From Gilvibacter sediminis (GTDB lineage Bacteria; Bacteroidota; Bacteroidia; Flavobacteriales; Flavobacteriaceae): a DNA stretch of 64,000 nt. Shown piece after piece: positions 52,089-61,496 of this stretch (position 1 is the stretch's first letter; the number at the start of each line of letters is the position of its first letter). The position numbers and the translations under genes were made by a program. A model generated the notes under the pieces. It had not been told where the DNA came from and searched no databases. It saw nothing but the letters and a program-made list of their open reading frames with translations. The stretch lies in the NCBI RefSeq assembly GCF_028561565.1, contig NZ_JAQQTE010000001.1, forward strand, positions 1,019,570-1,083,569, written 5' to 3'.

Positions 52089-52883
52089 ATGCAGCGCGGA
52101 GGTAGAAAAGGCAATCCCAAAAACAAAGGCGGTAACTTTAAAAAGTCACCCGCCAAAAAAGAAGCACCCAAAGAGCAATCGGGGATTCGTTTGAATAAGT
52201 ATATCGCGAACAGCGGAGTTTGTTCCCGCCGTGAGGCTGATATGTATATCGCTACGGGTCAGGTAATGGTCAACGGCAAGGTAATTGATCAAATGGGATT
52301 CCGCGTGCAACCAGGAGATGAGGTGCGATTTGACGGTGCGCGAATTCAGCCAGAACCCAACGCCTATGTCTTGTTGAACAAGCCCAAAGGCTTTGCAACT
52401 ACCACAAGTGAAGAGAAGGGCAATACCGTTATGGATTTGGTTGGGAATAGCACTAAGGCCAACATTAAGCCTATTGGACGTTTAGGGCGTAATGCTACAG
52501 GATTACTACTTTTTACAAACGATGCGAGCATCAATTCTAAATTCACCAATTCCCCTAAGGCACCGGGACGTTTGTTTCATATTGAGTTAGACAAGAACCT
52601 AAAAGCAGAAGATCTGCGTAAGATCAAAGAAGGTTTTAAGATCGATAACAAAGAGGTAATGGTGGAAGACATCTCCTATGTGGATAAAGCGCCTAAAAAA
52701 GAGGTCGGTTTAAAGATCAAGCATACGGGGACCAGTATTGTGCGTACCATTTTTGAACACTTCGGATATCAAGTGGTGCGTATGGATTGTGTGACTATCG
52801 GTAGCTTGACTAAGAAGGATCTGCCTCGAGGCCGCTGGCGTCATTTGACTGAGCAGGAAGTGGCGTACTTGAAGATGCTCTAA
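52089..52883 (+). CDS. RsuA/RluB-family pseudouridine synthase homologue lacking the catalytic Asp
   Basis: 264 residues. A basic Lys/Gly-rich tail (1-30) precedes an S4 RNA-binding domain (about 33-80: IRLNKYIANSGVCSRREAD) and the synthase domain with VLLNKPKG (94-101). The catalytic motif, normally GRLDxxTxGLLL, reads GRLGRNATGLLL (130-141): Gly133 stands where the nucleophilic Asp belongs, and the codon is a clear GGG. The fold and other motifs (LFTND, GLTKKDLPRG-like) are intact, so it may bind rRNA without making pseudouridine. Overlaps the convergent glycosyltransferase by 74 bp. Confidence 0.85.
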   Translation: MQRGGRKGNPKNKGGNFKKSPAKKEAPKEQSGIRLNKYIANSGVCSRREADMYIATGQVMVNGKVIDQMGFRVQPGDEVRFDGARIQPEPNAYVLLNKPKGFATTTSEEKGNTVMDLVGNSTKANIKPIGRLGRNATGLLLFTNDASINSKFTNSPKAPGRLFHIELDKNLKAEDLRKIKEGFKIDNKEVMVEDISYVDKAPKKEVGLKIKHTGTSIVRTIFEHFGYQVVRMDCVTIGSLTKKDLPRGRWRHLTEQEVAYLKML

Positions 52884-54252
52884 ACCCAATCCGCTTTAAA
52901 TCCCAAATAAATACTGCGAGTACCACCAGGTATTCTATGGCAACCATATGTAGCTTTTCATCAAAGCCTTGATGGCCGTATGCGCTGTAGGATAAGAAGA
53001 TCATTAATGACCAAACCAAGGCAAAACGGTAGCGTGTAAAAATAGAGAGCAGCAATGGAGTAGCTACATACCAAGGATGCACGGTTGTTGAAAGCAAGAA
53101 GTAAAAGCTAACCGCCAACAGAAGACCGCTAAATAGGTCTTTTGGACTGCTTATCTTTCTAAACAAGCCAAGCAAACACAACACGCCAATAATGATCAGC
53201 GGCAGGATCTTGCCCACGTCGGCAATAATATTCCAACCCACCGTTTGATAGCCAATCCAGCGAATGATATAATACACGCTCGCATTGAATTCAAAGGTTT
53301 GGAACCACAAACCAATAGACTTGGAAAAATTATCCAAGAAGTCCATCGATAAAAAGGCCAAGAAGCTTCCGGCGGCGATTATCAAAGCAAATCCGTAGAA
53401 CTCAAAGAGGTTTTTAAAACCACCTTGAAAAGTCTTTTTGGGAATAAAATAGCGGAAGAACAGCGGCAACAGCATTAGCGGAATCAGCTTAACAGAAATT
53501 GAAAAGCCGATCAAACAACCTGCAAGAACATAGTGCTTGCGAAGTACCAGATAGATTCCTGCCAATAAAAAGAACAACATGCTGCCTTCAAAATGAAGGT
53601 TCCCGGTGAGCTCAATAATGATATAGGGATTCAAGAAGTACCAAAAGATGCGCTTGCTGTCCATTTTGAGGTATTCTAAGGTCTTTTTACCAATCCACAG
53701 AATACCCAGGTCCGCGAGAATAAGCAAGACCCGCATGGCCACCACAGTGCCCAAGATGGAGTTTCCTCCCAACCACGCTGCCAGTACAAAAAATCCTTGG
53801 TTTAAAGGCGGATAGTTGCTGTAATGGCTGGCATTGAGATCACCCATTCCATTAAATAGGGTTTGCGCATCGGCTATGCTTACAGGGTCTTGGAAGTTGC
53901 TGATGTATTGTTCCGTTAGAATTTCAAAAACGGTGAAATCATAGGGGTTCAGCCCAGCCAATATGATTCTTCCGTCCCAGATAAAGCGGTAAAAATCTTG
54001 TGATAAATTGGGCGTGACCACAATGTGAATCAACCTAAAGACCACACCGATCAAAACCAAATGCCAAAACTTAAGCTTGGGGTTGTAAATTAAAAGCCCT
54101 GCTGCTGCAAATAAAATGAGTACGCCGCCCATCAGTTGGCCAAAGTCAGAGCGGTCCAGTTCATAGCCCATAAAATAATAGGCTACTAAACTAAAAAGGA
54201 TCGCCAGCACGGCTGCAGGCGACCCTTGAAGATATGTTTTAAGTGCGTTCAA
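52810..54252 (-). CDS. Polytopic glycosyltransferase (GT87/mannosyltransferase-like, GT-C)
   Basis: 480 residues, 10-12 membrane helices. A SQDFYRFIWDGRIILAGLNP block (84-103) follows the first helices; the Asp in this first outer loop is the usual catalytic position of GT-C enzymes using polyprenyl-phosphate sugars. YPPLNQGFF and NPYIIIELTGNLHFE are typical of the DUF2029/GT87 group. Sugar and acceptor are unknown. The last 24 codons overlap the convergent pseudouridine synthase homologue. Only 3 bp after the PD40 lipoprotein, so co-transcribed with it. Confidence 0.78.
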   Translation of the reverse strand: MNALKTYLQGSPAAVLAILFSLVAYYFMGYELDRSDFGQLMGGVLILFAAAGLLIYNPKLKFWHLVLIGVVFRLIHIVVTPNLSQDFYRFIWDGRIILAGLNPYDFTVFEILTEQYISNFQDPVSIADAQTLFNGMGDLNASHYSNYPPLNQGFFVLAAWLGGNSILGTVVAMRVLLILADLGILWIGKKTLEYLKMDSKRIFWYFLNPYIIIELTGNLHFEGSMLFFLLAGIYLVLRKHYVLAGCLIGFSISVKLIPLMLLPLFFRYFIPKKTFQGGFKNLFEFYGFALIIAAGSFLAFLSMDFLDNFSKSIGLWFQTFEFNASVYYIIRWIGYQTVGWNIIADVGKILPLIIIGVLCLLGLFRKISSPKDLFSGLLLAVSFYFLLSTTVHPWYVATPLLLSIFTRYRFALVWSLMIFLSYSAYGHQGFDEKLHMVAIEYLVVLAVFIWDLKRIGFRASSSTPLPAQSNDASGLEADPS

Positions 54253-54255
54253 AAA

Positions 54256-55389
54256 CTAGTCTTTCCACTCAGCAATGAACAGGTTGGTGTCTCGCGTTCC
54301 GCCATTGTTTCTGTTGGATGAGAAGGCTAGGTAGCGTCCATCGTTAGAGAAAACTGGGAAGGCATCAAAGGTCTTTCCGTGGGTGATGCGCTCTAAGTTG
54401 CGACCGTCCAGATCAATCATGTATAAATTGAACGGAAATCCACCGGTGTTTTCATGATTACTGGAAAAGATGATCTTCTCTCCAGAAGGGTGGAAGAAAG
54501 GACTCCAGTTGGCATTGCCTAAGTTGGTCAATTGACGCAGATCAGAACCGTCTGCATTACAGATGTAAAGCTCCATTTCTGTAGGTTGCACCAATCCGCG
54601 AGCTAGTAAATCTTTGTATTCTTTGATGGCTGCATCCGTTTTTGGACGGCTGGATCTAAAAATGATCTTGGTTCCGTCTGGCGAGAAGAAGGCGCCTCCG
54701 TCGTAACCGAGTTCATCAGTGATCTGCACTACATCGCTTCCGTCTAGATTCATGGTGTAAAGCTCCAGATCTCCAGAACGCGTGGAAGTAAACACAATTC
54801 GATCTCCTTGAGGCGATACGGTAGGTTCTGCATCATAACCAGGCTCGTTGGTGAGCTGGGCAGTGATGTTTCCTTCTAAGTCGGCAACAAAAATGTCAAA
54901 GGAGTCGTAAACCGGCCAAACGTATTTTCCATTCTCTCGCAATGGCACTTCCGGGCAATTTTCATCCACCAAGTGAGTCGAAGCATAAATGATGTGCTTG
55001 TTGTCCGGCAAGAAATAAGAACAAGTGGTGCGTCCCTTACCAGTGGAAACCATAGGAGGTTGCTTGTCCATTAGATCTTCACCAACGTTCAATAGGAACA
55101 TCTGGTCACATTCTACGCCCCATTTGCCGTAATCTGCCTGAAACACCATTTGCTTATCGTCAAAACTCCAATAGGCTTCTGCATTGTTCCCACCAAAGGT
55201 CACTTGTTTAATGCTTTTGAAGTGCTTTTCCTCCGGGTAAATGAGGGTGTCAGAACTCATCTCCATCATGTTGGGACGCTCTTCAGTTTTTGGAGTTGCG
55301 TCACTTAGATTTTCGGCAGGGGTTTCGCTTGTATTTTGCTTACAACCAATCAGTAATAATAGTAAAGCAAAGATTGGGATACGGATCAT
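54256..55389 (-). CDS. PD40/TolB-like beta-propeller lipoprotein
   Basis: 377 residues; the ATG at 55387-55389 gives a leader ending LLLLLIGC, while the longer frame would run across the divergent neighbour's start. Repeats such as SPQGDRIVFTSTRSGDLELY, SPDGTKIIFRSSR and HPSGEKIIFSSNH form a six-blade TolB-type propeller. It lacks the TolB N-terminal domain, so it is not the Tol-system protein. A surface or periplasmic binding role is likely. The start codon is 31 bp from that of the divergent M28 peptidase. Confidence 0.82.
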   Translation of the reverse strand: MIRIPIFALLLLLIGCKQNTSETPAENLSDATPKTEERPNMMEMSSDTLIYPEEKHFKSIKQVTFGGNNAEAYWSFDDKQMVFQADYGKWGVECDQMFLLNVGEDLMDKQPPMVSTGKGRTTCSYFLPDNKHIIYASTHLVDENCPEVPLRENGKYVWPVYDSFDIFVADLEGNITAQLTNEPGYDAEPTVSPQGDRIVFTSTRSGDLELYTMNLDGSDVVQITDELGYDGGAFFSPDGTKIIFRSSRPKTDAAIKEYKDLLARGLVQPTEMELYICNADGSDLRQLTNLGNANWSPFFHPSGEKIIFSSNHENTGGFPFNLYMIDLDGRNLERITHGKTFDAFPVFSNDGRYLAFSSNRNNGGTRDTNLFIAEWKD

Positions 55390-55407
55390 TTTTGAACTAA
55401 TTTTACG

Positions 55408-55415
55408 CAAAAATA
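55408..55415 (-). promoter_or_regulatory. -7 box TATTTTTG for the PD40 lipoprotein
   Basis: Exact TAnnTTTG on the minus strand inside the 31-bp gap between two divergent start codons; its -33 region must lie in the M28 coding sequence. Confidence 0.55.
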
Positions 55416-55420
55416 AGGAT

Positions 55421-56650
55421 ATGAAGGCAATTATTGGCATCCTAGCAGCAATCGCTTTGATCGGTTGTAAAAATGAAGTGGAAACGTCCGTGAGCATGAA
55501 AGACGATGTAGCTTTTTTAGCTTCGGATTCTTTGAAAGGTAGAGATACTGGAACACCCTATGAACTCATGGCTGCGGATTATATTCAAATGCGCTATGGA
55601 GCCCTTGGTTTAGAACCAAAAGGAGCCGGCGGATATTACCAGACCTTCACTTTTACTCCTTCCAACGATCCGCATCGCGAAGCCACTTTTGATACGATTA
55701 AGTCTGATGGGACCATCACCGGAACCAACGTGATCGGTTATTTGGACAATCAGGCAGAAACTACAGTCGTGATCGGAGCGCACTATGACCATTTGGGTAT
55801 GGGCGGAGAAGGATCCCTTTATCGCGAAGGAGAAGCCATTCACAACGGAGCTGATGATAATGCCAGCGGGGTTGCCATAATGCTCAATCTAGCCAAGAAG
55901 GTTCAGGACAGCGCTATGACTGAGAACAACTATTTATTCATTGCGTTCTCTGGAGAGGAATTAGGCTTATTAGGATCTAACTTCTTTGTGAAGAATCCAA
56001 CCATAGATTTAGAAAAAGTGACCTATATGATCAATATGGATATGGTAGGTCGATTGAATGAAGACAAGCAACTGGCTGTGCATGGAGTAGGGACGTCGCC
56101 AATTTTCAAGCAAACCCTGTTTGTCAATAATAACGATCGTTTTCAGATCTCAGAGCACGAATCTGGAGTTGGGCCGTCAGACCATACTTCCTTCTATCTT
56201 CAAGACATTCCCGTGCTGCATTTCTTTACCGGGCAGCATGAAGATTATCACAAACCCGGTGATGACGCTGAAAAGCTGAATTATGAGGGAATGGAAACCA
56301 TCTCAGGCTTTATTTTAGATGTGATCAAAGACCTAGGTGCGCAAGGAGAAATCGCCTTTAGAAAAACCAAGAATGAAAGTGAAGAAGTACCTCGATTTAA
56401 GGTGGGTCTTGGTGTGGTGCCTGATTACCTTTACAGCGGAACCGGCATGCGCATTGATGGGGTTTCAGAAGATCGTCCCGCACAGAAAGCCGGACTGATC
56501 AAGGGAGACATTGTTATTAAAATGGGAGATTCCTTGGTGACGGATATGATGAGTTATATGCGCGCACTATCTTCATTTGAAAAAGGACAATCCACTAAGG
56601 TTACCGTACAGCGTGAAGGTGAAGAGGTCACCGTGGACGTGGAGTTTTAA
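55421..56650 (+). CDS. M28 aminopeptidase lipoprotein with C-terminal PDZ domain
   Basis: 409 residues; the ATG at 55421 gives a short lipoprotein leader ending AIALIGC. The M28 zinc set is visible: GAHYDHLG, NGADDNASG (bridging Asp), FSGEELGLLG (catalytic Glu), MINMDMVGRL and SDHTSFY. Residues ~320-409 are a PDZ domain (DYLYSGTGMRIDGVSED, AGLIKGDIV). It trims N-terminal residues from peptides outside the cytoplasm. Divergent from the PD40 gene; both are lipoproteins and may work in the same compartment. Confidence 0.9.
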   Translation: MKAIIGILAAIALIGCKNEVETSVSMKDDVAFLASDSLKGRDTGTPYELMAADYIQMRYGALGLEPKGAGGYYQTFTFTPSNDPHREATFDTIKSDGTITGTNVIGYLDNQAETTVVIGAHYDHLGMGGEGSLYREGEAIHNGADDNASGVAIMLNLAKKVQDSAMTENNYLFIAFSGEELGLLGSNFFVKNPTIDLEKVTYMINMDMVGRLNEDKQLAVHGVGTSPIFKQTLFVNNNDRFQISEHESGVGPSDHTSFYLQDIPVLHFFTGQHEDYHKPGDDAEKLNYEGMETISGFILDVIKDLGAQGEIAFRKTKNESEEVPRFKVGLGVVPDYLYSGTGMRIDGVSEDRPAQKAGLIKGDIVIKMGDSLVTDMMSYMRALSSFEKGQSTKVTVQREGEEVTVDVEF

Positions 56651-56668
56651 GCGAAAAGACTAAAAAGC

Positions 56669-56704
56669 AAAAAGGGATGAAGCTAACTTCATCCCTTTTT
56701 TTTT
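56669..56704 (+). terminator. Bidirectional terminator between M28 and aldehyde dehydrogenase
   Basis: A perfect 14-bp stem AAAAAGGGATGAAG/CTTCATCCCTTTTT, loop CTAA, followed by more T. A and T runs on both sides serve both convergent genes. Confidence 0.92.
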
Positions 56705-56720
56705 GATCGATAAACCACTA

Positions 56721-58244
56721 CTAGAAGAATCCTAGTTTTTTCTTATCGTAAGAGATCAACATGTTTTTAGTTTGGCGGTAGTGATCCAACATCATCTTGT
56801 GAGTCTCACGACCAATCCCTGACTTTTTATAACCTCCAAAAGGAGCATGTGCAGGATAGGCATGGTAATTATTCACCCAAACACGTCCTGCCTCAACCTC
56901 TCTTGAGATCTGATAAGCTTGATGCATATCACGCGTCCAAACACCAGCTCCTAATCCATACGCGGTATCGTTTGCAATAGCAATAGCTTCTTCCTCATCT
57001 TTAAAGGTGGTTACGCAGACCACAGGTCCAAATATCTCCTCTTGGAATACGCGCATTTTGTTGTTTCCTTTGAGGATGGTAGGTTGGATGTAGTATCCGC
57101 CTGTTAGGCCTTCATTAAAGGCAGAACCTCCTCCGGTAAGTACTTCACAACCTTCTTCTTTTCCTAGATCTATATAGCTCAATATTTTGTTGTATTGCTC
57201 TTCTGAAGCTTGTGCTCCCATCATGGTGTTTTCATCCAGCGGGTGGCCCATAACGATTGCTTCCGTACGCGCAACTACGCGCTCCATAAACTGATCGTAA
57301 ATATCTTCTTGTACCAGAATTCTTGAGGGACAGGTACATACTTCCCCTTGATTGAAAGCAAAGAGTACCGCACCTTCAATGGCTTTGTCTAAGAACTCAT
57401 CATCTGCATCCATGACACTTTTAAAGAAGATATTGGGCGATTTTCCTCCCAACTCCAAGGTGACTGGAATGATATTTTTAGCAGCGTATTCCATGATCAA
57501 TTGCCCGGTTCCGGTTTCTCCGGTAAAGGCAACCTTGTTGATGCGTTCACTAGTCGCAAGTGGCTTTCCGGCTTCCAAACCAAAGCCATTGACAATATTC
57601 AATACTCCTGCGGGTAGGACATCTTCAATGAGTTCTGCTAGGATCATAATGGCAACAGGAGTTTGTTCTGCAGGTTTAAGGACCACACAGTTTCCAGCAG
57701 CTAGGGCAGGAGCCAATTTCCAAGCAGCCATCAGCAAGGGGAAGTTCCAAGGAATGATCTGAGCGACTACTCCAAGAGGCTCCCAAATATTTAAGGATAC
57801 TGTTGTAGCGTCAAGCTCGGTAGCTGTGCCTTCTTCTGCACGAATGACTCCGGCGAAATATCTAAAATGATCTACGGCCAAAGGCAGATCTGCATTTACC
57901 GTCTCACGAATGGGCTTACCATTGTCCCAAGTCTCAGCACGCGCCAAAACTTCTATATTGTTTTCAATGATGTCGGCGATTTTTAATAGTAGGTTGCTGC
58001 GCTCAGCTGCGGATGTTTTATTCCACGATTTGGCAGCCAGATGCGCTGCATTCAAGGCAAGTTCAATATCTTCTTCTGTGGAGCGGGCCACTTTAGTAAA
58101 GCTGTTTCCGTCTACAGGAGAAACGCTTTGAAAATATTCGCCTTTTACTGGCGCAAGCCATTTTCCTCCTATAAAGTTGTCATAAGTATTTTTAAATGCA
58201 GGTTTTTCTATCGCTACGCCTGCTTGTGTTTTGATATCACTCAT
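56721..58244 (-). CDS. NAD-dependent aldehyde dehydrogenase (acetaldehyde/ExaC-AldB type)
   Basis: 507 residues, cytoplasmic. Catalytic Glu264 ([10 protein letters not shown]), Cys303 in [10 protein letters not shown] with a second Cys305, the NAD loop TGETGTGQ (241-248) and EIFGPVVCV are all present. The [10 protein letters not shown] form with two Cys is characteristic of the AldB/ExaC acetaldehyde dehydrogenase group. Divergent from an AraC regulator that probably controls it. Confidence 0.92.
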   Translation of the reverse strand: MSDIKTQAGVAIEKPAFKNTYDNFIGGKWLAPVKGEYFQSVSPVDGNSFTKVARSTEEDIELALNAAHLAAKSWNKTSAAERSNLLLKIADIIENNIEVLARAETWDNGKPIRETVNADLPLAVDHFRYFAGVIRAEEGTATELDATTVSLNIWEPLGVVAQIIPWNFPLLMAAWKLAPALAAGNCVVLKPAEQTPVAIMILAELIEDVLPAGVLNIVNGFGLEAGKPLATSERINKVAFTGETGTGQLIMEYAAKNIIPVTLELGGKSPNIFFKSVMDADDEFLDKAIEGAVLFAFNQGEVCTCPSRILVQEDIYDQFMERVVARTEAIVMGHPLDENTMMGAQASEEQYNKILSYIDLGKEEGCEVLTGGGSAFNEGLTGGYYIQPTILKGNNKMRVFQEEIFGPVVCVTTFKDEEEAIAIANDTAYGLGAGVWTRDMHQAYQISREVEAGRVWVNNYHAYPAHAPFGGYKKSGIGRETHKMMLDHYRQTKNMLISYDKKKLGFF

Positions 58245-58339
58245 AATCGTAAAATTTTAATAGTTTAATTGCTGATTTGTAATTTGTTATAAAAGTATTT
58301 TACGAATTTGGTAGTCAATTGTACGATTCTCCAAAAAAG

Positions 58340-58351
58340 TGATACATATCA
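58340..58351. promoter_or_regulatory. Short dyad TGATACATATCA between aldehyde dehydrogenase and AraC genes
   Basis: 5-bp perfect arms in the 151-bp divergent region. A candidate regulator site; chance occurrence is possible at this length. Confidence 0.35.
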
Positions 58352-58395
58352 TCATTTAAGTCGATGGAATCATTCAAATTGCGTAACATTAACCT

Positions 58396-59313
58396 ATGGA
58401 ACACTCCTTAGCCAGACATAAAGAGAGCAGAAAACTCCACACATTAGTGGAGAATCGCACGATTTACAGTGCGGATTTTTCAGAACTCAACATCTTTGAA
58501 ACCCACACGGTTGCTCACAAAGTGGCACTGACTTTTGATTTTCCGGTCATTGCCAGTATGCTTACCGGGAAAAAGGTGATGCATCTTGAAGGGCTCCCGA
58601 GTTTTGACTTTCTCCCGGGTGAATCTGTGGTCATGCCCAGCGGTGAGACTATGGTTATAGACTTCCCAATTGCCAATAAAGAGACTCCTACCCAGTGTTT
58701 GGCTTTAGGAATCGATCCAACAAAGATTGATGAGGTTGCACACCGTTTTAATGAATCTGTAGCTATAGAACGGGAGAACAATAATTGGACCTTGGATCAA
58801 GGTATCGCTGCTCACCTTACCAATCAACTTGAGGTGAACTTTCTTATTGAACGCCTTGTTCGGACCTATACCCATGGAGATCGCAATAAAGACGTGCTCT
58901 TGGATCTGATGTTGCAAGAACTGATCGTGAGGCTTTTGCAGACTAAGGCACGCAAAAGTATTCTCAACGGCCTTGAGACCTTTAGTGATACGCGTATTGG
59001 CACTGTAGTTAAATACATCAAAGAGAATTTGACAGACAGCACCATCAATGTGGATACTTTGGCTACAAAAGCTTGTATGAGTACCTCGAGTTTTTACAAG
59101 AAATTCAAGAATACTTTAGGAGTATCTCCAGTCGATTTTATGAATGCAGAGAAAATCAAATTCTCCAAGAGACTCATGAAATCCAACAGAAAACTACTGA
59201 TCGCTGAGGTGGCTTATAAATCCGGATTTAATAATGTGAGTTATTTCAACAGACAATTCAAGCGGATGGAGCTCATGACTCCGCAACAATTCAAGAAGTC
59301 CATTCTGGCCTAA
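58396..59313 (+). CDS. AraC-family regulator, probable activator of the aldehyde dehydrogenase
   Basis: 305 residues. The N-terminal effector domain (about 1-195) resembles the AraC_N group found beside alcohol/aldehyde dehydrogenase genes. The C-terminal double HTH spans about 208-303, with LATKACMSTSSFYKKFKN and VAYKSGFNNVSYFNRQFKR. Divergent arrangement suggests control of the aldehyde dehydrogenase. Its stop abuts the stop of the convergent glycosyltransferase gene with no base between. Confidence 0.88.
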   Translation: MEHSLARHKESRKLHTLVENRTIYSADFSELNIFETHTVAHKVALTFDFPVIASMLTGKKVMHLEGLPSFDFLPGESVVMPSGETMVIDFPIANKETPTQCLALGIDPTKIDEVAHRFNESVAIERENNNWTLDQGIAAHLTNQLEVNFLIERLVRTYTHGDRNKDVLLDLMLQELIVRLLQTKARKSILNGLETFSDTRIGTVVKYIKENLTDSTINVDTLATKACMSTSSFYKKFKNTLGVSPVDFMNAEKIKFSKRLMKSNRKLLIAEVAYKSGFNNVSYFNRQFKRMELMTPQQFKKSILA

Positions 59314-60804
59314 TTAAGCCCGACTAAAAAGACTTTTAAAGAATACGTATCCGAAGCCTATAAAAAGCATCAAGTGGAAGGGGAAGAGTCCAAAATCACC
59401 ACCTTGGTCGCCAACCACAAAGGCCAGGTACATTCCAAATCCAAAATAGAGCATCAACAAACCTTCAATGATGATGTTTGGAGACAGGTTCTTTCTGAGG
59501 TATTTATTGCCTTTCCAACTGTCTTTTAAACTGCTGATGTTGAATTTAGGCGTTCGGATAAACTCGCTCTTTTTACCTAAATGACCTTCCAGCACGGCGA
59601 TTGAATTGTGTAAGGAAAAGCCCATGGCCACGGAGAAGAATGTAAAGAACATACCTACATACTCCAGGAAATTCTTCCATCCGCCTCCATAGATATTTTT
59701 ATAAGTGAACCAATAACATATAAAGAAGATCACCGTACTGATCACAAAGAAACTCATCACCACAAAGTATACCTTGAGGTGTTCGTATTCATTTTTGATA
59801 TAGAGGATAGGAATACTCAAAATCGCTACGATCAATACGTTTAAGAACATGGTGCTGTTCAACAAATGCAGTATGCCGTGGACTTTAGTTTTGGCCGAGA
59901 TGTTTTGGCTTTTTAAAAGACGCGAAAGCATCTTTCTAAAGTTCTCTGCGCCTCCCTTATTCCAGCGGAATTGTTGCGAGCGCGCTGCAGAAATAACCAC
60001 AGGCAGTTCTGCCGGAGTTTCCACTTCTTCCAAATATTTGAACTTCCAGTCTTTGAGTTGGGCGCGGTAGGAGAGGTCAAGGTCTTCCGTTAAGGTGTCG
60101 CCTTCCCAGTTTCCAGCGTCAATGATGCACTGCTTACGCCAAACACCGGCCGTCCCGTTGAAGTTTATAAAATGTCCTTGAGAATTACGCCCAACCTGCT
60201 CGAGGGTAAAGTGCGCATCCAAAGCAAAAGCCTGTACACGAGTGAGCAACGAATAGTCTCTGTTAAGGTGCCCCCAACGGGTTTGTACTACACCAACTTG
60301 CTCATCTTTAAAGTAGGGAATGGTCTTTTTAAGCCAGTCCGATTGTGGCAGGAAATCTGCGTCAAAGATCGCAATGAATTCTCCTTTGGCAGTCTTCAGT
60401 CCTTCTTTAAGCGCTCCTGCTTTAAAGCCAACCCGATCTTCTCGACTCAGGTGAATAATATCCAACCCAGTCTTTTGAAGTTCCGCAACTTGGGCTGCAG
60501 TTTTAGCAAAGGATTCATCCGTGGAGTCGTCCAAAACCTGAATTTCCAGTTTGTCTTTTGGATATTCTAGCTTGGCAATATTGCTGAGTAGACGCTCCAT
60601 GACGTACATCTCGTTGTACACAGGAAGCTGAACAGTGACGTAGGGAACTTCATCACTTTTACTCAGGTCAAACTTGGGAGAGTCTTTTTGGGTTTTTCGG
60701 GCACGCAGATAATTGAATAGTAGATTCAGCTGTGCCAAGGCGTACATGAAGATCATGATCAAGGCTGCCGAATAGACAATCAATATTAGCGTTTCAAGTA
60801 TCAT
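59314..60804 (-). CDS. GT2 cellulose-synthase-like processive glycosyltransferase
   Basis: 496 residues. Membrane helix 8-30, a cytoplasmic GT-A domain with VYNE (62-65), DDSTDE (92-97), DAD (148-150), TEDLD (239-243, catalytic base) and QQFRW (277-281, the product-binding QxxRW), then about four more helices (about 315-490). This is the synthase layout of beta-glucan or glucomannan polymerases; no PilZ domain. Overlaps the preceding GT2 gene by 4 bp. It likely builds a beta-linked envelope polysaccharide or a glycolipid. Confidence 0.88.
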   Translation of the reverse strand: MILETLILIVYSAALIMIFMYALAQLNLLFNYLRARKTQKDSPKFDLSKSDEVPYVTVQLPVYNEMYVMERLLSNIAKLEYPKDKLEIQVLDDSTDESFAKTAAQVAELQKTGLDIIHLSREDRVGFKAGALKEGLKTAKGEFIAIFDADFLPQSDWLKKTIPYFKDEQVGVVQTRWGHLNRDYSLLTRVQAFALDAHFTLEQVGRNSQGHFINFNGTAGVWRKQCIIDAGNWEGDTLTEDLDLSYRAQLKDWKFKYLEEVETPAELPVVISAARSQQFRWNKGGAENFRKMLSRLLKSQNISAKTKVHGILHLLNSTMFLNVLIVAILSIPILYIKNEYEHLKVYFVVMSFFVISTVIFFICYWFTYKNIYGGGWKNFLEYVGMFFTFFSVAMGFSLHNSIAVLEGHLGKKSEFIRTPKFNISSLKDSWKGNKYLRKNLSPNIIIEGLLMLYFGFGMYLAFVVGDQGGDFGLFPFHLMLFIGFGYVFFKSLFSRA

Positions 60805-61496
60805 CCTTTAAGACTGTATTTAAAAATCCAACCCAAGATTTTTACGCCAGCAAAGATAGCACCTTTTACCGTTCCGGAAACCTTGGAAACCCCTATTCTG
60901 TTGCGATAATTCACGGGTATTTCGCGATAACTGTATTTCTTTTTTAAGGCTTTGAGTTGCATTTCCACGGTCCAGCCGTAGGTTTTGTCTTCCATATTCA
61001 AAGCCAAGAGCTTGTCGTATTTGATCGCTCTAAATGGGCCCAAATCGGTAAAGCTAGATCTAAAGAAAAGCTTCATCAATGTGGTGGCTAACCAATTCCC
61101 GAAGATTTGAGGTCCCGTCATAGAACCAGCTTCGCGCAATTCTGGGACCCGAGCTCCAATGACAAAATCTATATCGTCCTCAATAATTGGAGCTACAAGT
61201 TTAGTGAGTTCTTCAGGGTAATCGCTGTAATCTCCGTCTAAAAACACAACGATATCGGGCAAGGGTTCAGATTCTGCGATATAGTGCATCCCCTTTAAAC
61301 AGGCATAACCGTATCCTTTGCGAGTTTCTTTGAGTACCGTCGCACCAGCCTGAGCTGCATTGGCTTCAGTTTGGTCCGTGGAATTGTTGCTCACCACGAT
61401 CACCTCCTGCACCAGCTCGGGAATGTCTGCAATGACTTTGCCTATAGAATCTTCTTCGTTAAAGGCGGGAATAATGACTTTAATACGGGGATTCAT
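60801..61496 (-). CDS. GT2 glycosyltransferase, DPM1/DPG-like
   Basis: 231 residues, soluble. PAFNEEDSI (10-18), SNNSTD (36-41), a DGDYSDYP metal block (about 89-96) and the late YRNRIGVSKVSG motif place it with polyprenyl-phosphate mannosyl/glucosyl transferases. Distinct from the Alg5-like pair at the left edge. 4-bp overlaps with genes on both sides show tight coupling in a three-gene operon. Confidence 0.85.
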   Translation of the reverse strand: MNPRIKVIIPAFNEEDSIGKVIADIPELVQEVIVVSNNSTDQTEANAAQAGATVLKETRKGYGYACLKGMHYIAESEPLPDIVVFLDGDYSDYPEELTKLVAPIIEDDIDFVIGARVPELREAGSMTGPQIFGNWLATTLMKLFFRSSFTDLGPFRAIKYDKLLALNMEDKTYGWTVEMQLKALKKKYSYREIPVNYRNRIGVSKVSGTVKGAIFAGVKILGWIFKYSLKG

